A stretch of 64,000 nt of DNA from NCBI GenBank assembly GCA_001949185.1, contig BDGG01000003.1, positions 553,612 through 617,611 on the forward strand. Direction: 5' to 3'. This DNA comes from Ramazzottius varieornatus (taxonomy: Eukaryota; Tardigrada; Eutardigrada; Parachela; Ramazzottiidae). How positions within the stretch are numbered: the first letter of the stretch is position 1; every line of letters begins with the position of its first letter. Under the pieces are notes generated by a model. The model did not search any database and had not been told where the DNA came from. It worked only from the letters and a program-made list of their open reading frames with translations. Shown piece after piece: positions 58,765 through 64,000 of this stretch. The translations under genes and the position numbers were made by a program.

Positions 58765-59236
58765 GATCAACCGTACGAACCAAGACTGGCCTCAGAGCGC
58801 TGCTTCGAAAGCCCAAGAGAACACACGGAAACTCACCTTTCAATGTTGCGGACAGCTCGACAAGATCACCAGAGAAGGAACCATGCAAGTAGCAAGCAGC
58901 ATTGAAAAGAAGAATCGGATTTTATCGCCAAGACTCAAGGTAAAACGGTCAAATGAGCAGAAAGCTCGTTGGCAATCAACCGAATGAAAAGTGTTCGGTT
59001 TGCGACGTATCGAGGTGACGTCACCGGAAGTTACTCTTTGTTGTGGTTTCTCATTCTCAAGTTCTCAACCTCAATTTTCAAAAATCAAAATTCAAACGGA
59101 ACCAGCATTCTTCAGTTCGGCTATAATTCTGTTCGGAATGGGGAATCGGGACATCTCTTGCCTTGAAAGTCACCCAGGGGTAAATACTCGTGTAAGCTAC
59201 TGATATTTGGTTTGGGAAAGCGTAGATGACTGCAGG
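58765..59236. promoter_or_regulatory. Shared upstream region of ERCC1 and NEDD1
   Basis: 472 bases separate the ERCC1 start (minus) from the NEDD1 start (plus), so this must hold both promoters and 5'UTRs. A GACTGCAG acceptor directly before the NEDD1 ATG hints at an upstream non-coding exon. I see no TATA box placed for either gene. Confidence 0.45.
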
Positions 59237-62200
59237 ATGGCTTCGGCATCATGGTTGCTGTCGGTGGGAGACGACACCTTGAAGCTGTGGGACCATCGCG
59301 CCATGACCACCGTCTCCACTCAGAAGTCCATACCTCCCTTGACTTCCCTCCACGCTGTATCCTGGTCTCCCAAAGCTGACTGTATAGCTGCAACAGCCCT
59401 TACCAAGGACAAAACCTGTAGCATCTACTTGCTGGACGTTGGCAAGAAAGGCTTTGCTTCTCCCAACTTCATCGACATCTTCAGCGACGCAACCAAGCAG
59501 CCCAAATCAAACCAATCAATCTGCTCGATAACAAAGGTTTGATTCACCATTCAAAATCTTTTCTCCTTCGGAGTTCCTTACGGCTTCTTCTGGCTAGGTC
59601 TCTCGGACTCTAGCAGTGTTTTCAAGCGCTGGATCTAACATAGCTTGTGCTCGATCTGACGGACAGGTCGATATATACAGTCGTAAGTCGAGCTCCGTGT
59701 TGAAGACCCTACCATCGACGTCGTCCCGCCAAATCACGGCCATGTGCTTCTGCCTCGATGATACGACTTTGGTTGCCGGGGATGAGCATGGAAAGGCGGA
59801 ATTATGGAACTGGACTGCCGCGGATAATTCTCCACGCTTCACCATCAATACGAAACAGAAGGTAAACCGAGAAAAGCAACGGTTCAACGCTCGGGCACAA
59901 CTTGTAAAACCGTAACTTATGCCCCAATGCAAGTGAGTGAGTGTACATCATAGCCCGGTGATTATCTACGGAACGTGAAGTCTTTAATTTCCCCGGCTCG
60001 AACGCGCGGCCCTGTCAGTAAGATGGATACAGGAGACCGTAAATGTGTAGTAGAGACCCGGTATGTAGGCTTGCGCAGGATATGGGCTCGTCTCTCTGAC
60101 ATGCCCCCTTGTTTTGTAGCGTGTTACTCAACTGTACCAAGTGCCTTTCAGTCCATCCTTGGTCATTTCCACCCACTCTTCCGGTTCAGTGGCGATAGTG
60201 GACGCCCAGAACGGTGAACTTGCCCACACCTTCGAGTTGGCGCACTTGGATTCCTGTCGTGACTTTGCCTTCTCGCCGATCAACCCCTTCACAGCAGTGT
60301 CGGTCGGCACGGATAATCGACTGGTCATTTACGATATGAAAGACCGGAAGTAAGTTTCGTCCACTTTTCTCTCCTGTCCGTTGCTTTTCCGATTGTAACC
60401 AAGATTTACTTCCCAGGAAGTTGAACGAGATCGTGGCGGACAACTCTCTGACCGCCGTCGCCTTCTTTCCCAACGGCCGAGAGGTAGCTTGCGGGACGAG
60501 CACGGGCAAGATTCTGGTGTTTGACCTGAGTAAAGGCGCGACAGTCCAACGTTCCATCACGGCCCACACTTCGGCTATTCTGGACCTGTCGTTTCCACCG
60601 GAAATGATTCGACGTCAAGTAAGGAACACATTTCGTAAGAAAATCATCCAATATATTTTAAGTGAAGTCGCTGGTCGTTTCACAGGAACGAGCGTCTGTG
60701 CCGTCAACTCCACAATCTAACGCATCCATCGCTTCGTCAGAAGCTTCTCACCATAAGAAGCTGTCGCTCAACGTGGAAGGAAAAGGACTTTCCAGCGGTT
60801 CAAGTATGCCATCAGGAGAAACGTGGGACGTCGATAAAGGACTGAGGTCTGATCTGTTTTCCAAGTAGCGCACACTTTCAGCCTGTAAAAATGGAAAGAT
60901 GCGCCACTTGGAACAAAGCATATCAACAAAGCGGTTATATACGAGGAGAACATACCGAAGTTGTCAGGCATGGAGGACTTTTCAGGTCGAACTTTTTGCC
61001 TTCCGCTCATTCCAATCTTCTGATTTTAACTTGGTTCGATACACACAGACCTTAATTCTACACCAGTTCAAAATCACAAGATTCGGATGAACGGAAGGCA
61101 AACAGTTCGATCTGACAGGTCCGCCGTGCCTGACAACTCCGCTTTGACAACTCGAATAGGTTCTCCATGTATCGACGTCCCAAATTCTTCCTTCTTGATT
61201 TTACGAAAGGGACAAGTCGGCTATCGAAATCGGTTATCGATCTGTTTTCTCGACAGCTTCGGAGCCACCTTCGGCAGCCGGACCATCGGCTGCAAGTGGT
61301 AACACTTCCGGTGAAACCAAGTCGCGAGTGGCTCGCACAGTATCGCTACCAAAATCCAAAGATACATTTAAAGTGCCACTTCCACACGCGCAATCGTCGG
61401 TGAAAGCCGCTCATCCTCCTCCGGCTTCATCGTTGACCACCGTCAAGAGTCGCAGTGGCGCAGTATCGGAGGGTGGCCAAGGCGATGCGGGCTCGAAGAT
61501 GCCGCCGTCCAGCTTCGTGCCGACGCTCCAGTTGAATGGCTGTACGTACCAACCATTATGACCATTTAGACTCTAATCAATCTAACGGTGGAAAACCGTT
61601 CTGGTGGTTTTAGTGTACTTTGAAATGGATGCTTACCTTTTGTAGCCGGTCTTTAAATACTATCTCAGAGCAGATGATGCAATAGGAGGTCGGTGATCAA
61701 ACTCGACAAAATTGTTTTCCCGAGTGGCGCGCATGCACTGTGTTATTGGCTGTTAGCGTGCGCCACTTAGGAAAACGATCTTGTCGGTTTTGTTCGCCGA
61801 CTCTCAAATGTCGCATATTTTGAAGGGCTGACAATTATAGAATTTTTTTATAGCTTTGGACGGAGTGAGTTTGGATTCTTCCGTGGAAGTGGAGAAGTCA
61901 AAGGAGCCAGTCAGCCAAGCTGATGGAATACCAGTCTTCTGGACAGAAGAACGCGTGAAAGCCTTGCGGGATGACATCGTCATGGAGAGCCAGATTGCTT
62001 GTCTTGACGTCCACGATGTCATTCATGAGTACTGCAGTGCCACCACGGACCGCGTCCTAGACGTTGAGGTACTCTTGACGTGTTACCTTCTTTCTTATCT
62101 CATTCTGCTCTTGCTAAAGAGATTAATATGTCTCACAGGATAAAATCGATTTGCTGCGCAACGAGGTCCGAGAAAACCGGCAGATACTTCAGCTGATCCT

Positions 62201-62240
62201 ACAAAAGTTGAGTGCGTTGGAAAGAAACGTTCTGTACTGA
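59237..62240 (+). CDS. NEDD1: NEDD1 / GCP-WD, gamma-tubulin ring adaptor
   Basis: NEDD1 recruits gamma-tubulin ring complexes to centrosomes and spindles through an N-terminal WD40 propeller and a C-terminal helical domain. Nine exons (59237-59536, 59598-59861, 60120-60349, 60417-60618, 60686-60864, 61119-61159, 61257-61541, 61854-62068, 62139-62240) join to 1818 bases, 605 residues, with all phases agreeing once the 41-base sixth exon is included. Propeller marks: WLLSVGDDTLKLWDHRAM, LVAGDEHGKAELWNW, AVSVGTDNRLVIYDMK, DNSLTAVAFFPNGREVACGT and KGATVQRSITAHTSAILDL. A Ser-rich linker follows, then the C-terminal helices EERVKALRDDIVMESQIACL and LLRNEVRENRQILQLILQKL. Intron 5 and intron 7 hold foldback repeats; the exon 5 donor lies in the arm of one. 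Convergent with the secreted protein gene. Confidence 0.92.
60859..60913. repeat. Foldback hairpin, AGTGGCGCA family, copy 1
   Basis: The arms TTCCAAGTAGCGCA (60859-60872) and TGCGCCACTTGGAA (60900-60913) pair over 14 bp with one mismatch, loop of 27 bases. The left arm contains the end of NEDD1 exon 5 and its donor (TCCAA|GTAGCG). Confidence 0.75.
60957..61137. repeat. Inverted duplication in NEDD1 intron 5
   Basis: About 51 bases at 60957-61008 are repeated in inverted orientation at 61087-61137 with a few mismatches (shared GCGGAAGGCAAA or ACGGAAGGCAAA, AGTTCGA, CATGCCTGACAAC or CGTGCCTGACAAC). The right copy includes the acceptor and the first half of the 41-base NEDD1 exon 6. Confidence 0.75.
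61689..61801. repeat. Foldback element, AGTGGCGCA family, copy 2
   Basis: The arms extend about 45 bp (61689-61733 and 61759-61801). The inner parts are TTTTCCCGAGTGGCGCGCA and TGCGCCACTTAGGAAAA, the outer parts share GTCGG(T/C)GA(T/A)CAAA and CGACA. It sits in NEDD1 intron 7. Confidence 0.75.
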
Positions 62241-62535
62241 GTACTCTGCCGTCAAGAAGCTCTGGGACGATGTGTCTGGAAAGGTTGCTTACTTCTCGTT
62301 TTAACTGTGATGTTATGAATTTTCAGTTGGTGCGAAATATGTGCCAAGGGAACTGCTCAGATAGTATTGTGCGACCAGGTAGGAATTTCCGTATACTTTA
62401 CTCGGTTTGTTGAACCGTTTCTGCGCTTGTGTGAAAGGTCCATCGAGTCTACGCGAAATCTGGATGATTAGAGAATGTAGTACAAGAACGAATTTATTGG
62501 CGTGTGTTCAATGGATAGCTTATCGGAGCGATATA
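62241..62535. other. 3' ends of convergent genes
   Basis: The NEDD1 and secreted-protein stops face each other across 295 bases. No gene seen. Confidence 0.6.
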
Positions 62536-63818
62536 CTAGTTTTCGGAATCCGCGAAGATTCCTCCCTGGTTTCCTCGTTGGATACCTCCGATATTGTAGT
62601 AAGGTTCTTCCGGTTGATACTTTACTGGTCCAAGCTGGGCGAACTGGCGACCCGCTGGGTAACTTTCGTACTCGCCACCGCTCATGAACCAGTCGAATGG
62701 TTGAGACTTCTTGGCCTTTGTGTGCCAGGAGAAGCCGGGATTCATGATTGCCCAGTATTTCTCTAAATCAAACAGGGTCAGCAGTGAGCCTGGCATTCGA
62801 AAGGGAGGATAGCAGCTCGGCAGACAAACTCGACAGGGTGGATTTCCCAAGTGGCGCATGGTTTCGGTGCTATTGGCCGCAGGCCTGCGCCACTTGGATA
62901 GATGAGCCTCCTGTCCAGTTGTTGGCCGCTCTCCCGCATGATCTTGAATTAACTTACTCATGGCTTGCTGGTGGTTTAAGGGGGATCGTGCGCCACTGTC
63001 ATAAGTAGTGAGGGATGGCTCGCCGAAAATGGCGTCGACTTGGTTGCTCAGGGAATTCATGTCGTCGTCGTTATCGAATTTGCCAGTGAATGTGTTCGTG
63101 AGGTAATTGGAGTTTCCTGCAGTATCGATCATTGGGCGGTTGCTTTGCTTCGCGGCTTTATCCGACAAAACACCTGCAATGGAAACTCAACCATCGGATT
63201 TCCGTTACATGTCGGTGAGCACTGGAAACCCAGAAGTCCGCAACTTCCGGGATATCGAAAACTGGTAGACAGGCTAAGTTTAGATGTGTGCTAAGGTGCC
63301 CCGCACCCGCACCTAAAACTTCGGTTTCGACCAAACCCTCACAGATACAGTAATGTACGTTCAACTTTGCCCAACAGATGTTGGAATATTCCTGTGAGAA
63401 AATTCATCTAAGACCGAGCTGGATATCTCAGAAGATCCCACGGCAAGGAAGTCGAATAAAAAAAAGTTAGGAAAACAACGTAATTTTCTCTCTGGTCTAC
63501 AACGCGAGCGACTCGATTCGTTGTTGCGAATATCAAACGACAGCAAGAAGCGGCCTGTTTCTGCACTCAAATGACCATATAGGGAGAAAAAAAATGATTT
63601 CTGAAAACATATGTAGCCGTCTGGGCCGTTTCGAAATTAAGTATCCACTACAGTCCGCCCTAGACTACTTACAATGGAGATGTGAGGGGGGAAACGGATC
63701 ATAAAAATTACTAAGGACTGATATTTCACTTACTGGAAAGCCATGGGTACTTGAGGTTCAGTCCGCTGGCACCGACGAATCCCGCCGTGATCAGGTGAAG
63801 AACAAGAATTCGCCACAT
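62536..63818 (-). CDS. Secreted protein, unrecognised, three exons
   Basis: Exons 63818-63734, 63173-62958 and 62789-62536 join with agreeing phases (1, 1) to 555 bases, 184 residues. Exon 1 encodes a signal peptide (MWRILVLHLITAGFVGASG). Exon 2 is polar with an Asn/Asp-rich patch (FTGKFDNDDDMNSLSNQ). Exon 3 is rich in aromatic residues and Gly (KYWAIMNPGFSWH, FDWFMSGGEYESYPAGRQF, PYYNIGGIQRGNQGG), without cysteines, suggesting a matrix or cuticle-like secreted protein, which is inference. Intron 2 carries the third copy of the AGTGGCGCA foldback family. A second acceptor 21 bases further (GATTTAG) would shorten exon 3 in frame. No homologue recognised. Confidence 0.65.
62818..62905. repeat. 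Foldback element, AGTGGCGCA family, copy 3
   Basis: The inner arms TTTCCCAAGTGGCGCA (62843-62858) and TGCGCCACTTGGA (62886-62898) are separated by 27 bases; the left flank ACAAACTCGACAG matches copy 2. It lies in intron 2 of the secreted protein gene. Confidence 0.75.
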
Positions 63819-64000
63819 GATTACAGACGAAGAAATGCTCAAGGACTACAATGCCGTGAAGACACTGGGGATGAAGCGCGACTAAGTTTGCCGGTGAAAC
63901 TGATACTCGGCTATAGTCATGACAAGACCCAATAACGCGCCGACACCACTTTGTTCCAGATGGATGGACACGCTGAACAAAAAAGCGCCCGCGTACCTGG
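63819..64000. other. Upstream flank of the secreted protein gene
   Basis: Only 182 bases to the window edge. It should hold the 5'UTR or promoter of the minus-strand gene. Nothing else seen. Confidence 0.5.

Noticed and set aside
1-64000. CRISPR arrays, operons of bacterial type, or horizontally acquired bacterial genes
   Set aside because: No regularly spaced direct repeats, and all recognised genes are intron-bearing and animal-like.

Overview
This is a eukaryotic nuclear window from an invertebrate animal. Genes are split by short GT-AG introns, many of 55 to 80 bp, and neighbouring genes often lie a few hundred bases apart in head-to-head or tail-to-tail pairs. Fibrillarin, sideroflexin, TMEM256, RPRD1, DNAJC3, glutathione synthetase, the V-ATPase a subunit, ERCC1 and NEDD1 are all of animal type. 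The compact introns and decaying receptor genes would suit a tardigrade or similar small protostome, but that is a guess. For the well-supported genes I joined exons by hand and checked that intron phases agree and that the summed length is a multiple of three.

Layout. 0-2 kb: an unrecognised Ser/Pro-rich protein (-), then a 50-N gap. 2.6-4.2 kb: fibrillarin (-). 5.2-5.8 kb: a MARVEL four-span protein (-). 5.9-10.1 kb: no recognised gene, a few orphan candidate exons. 10.1-11.8 kb: sideroflexin (-), head-to-head with TMEM256 (+, 12.3-13.0 kb). A second, previously hidden three-exon TMEM256-like gene (-, 13.2-13.8 kb) lies tail-to-tail with it. 14-29 kb: a gene-poor stretch with one small secreted protein, a decayed rhodopsin-type receptor, receptor-like scraps, and a dense set of non-autonomous DNA transposons with terminal inverted repeats, several with visible target duplications and some nested. 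30-31.4 kb: two small unrecognised nuclear-type proteins. 31.9-35.0 kb: an adhesion-type GPCR pseudogene. 36.3-39.2 kb: a dead non-LTR retrotransposon with zinc finger, reverse transcriptase and restriction-like endonuclease. 40.6-41.2 kb: a 598-bp hAT-type MITE with an exact 8-bp target duplication.

41.6-64 kb is gene-dense: RPRD1 (+), DNAJC3 (-), a small acidic protein (+), glutathione synthetase (+), a His-rich four-span protein (+), the V-ATPase a subunit (+, 17 exons, with an antisense tRNA-Arg(ACG) in intron 8), ERCC1 (-), NEDD1 (+, 9 exons) and a small secreted protein (-).

The genes are housekeeping functions (rRNA methylation, mitochondrial serine transport, Pol II CTD binding, ER protein folding, glutathione synthesis, proton pumping, DNA repair, centrosome assembly) and do not form one pathway. 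I saw no obviously new biological system. The most interesting items are the paired TMEM256 genes, the short foldback family with the motif AGTGGCGCA that sits in introns and supplies a splice donor to NEDD1, a NEDD1 micro-exon inside an inverted duplication, and the 254-bp almost perfect palindrome flanked by TA.
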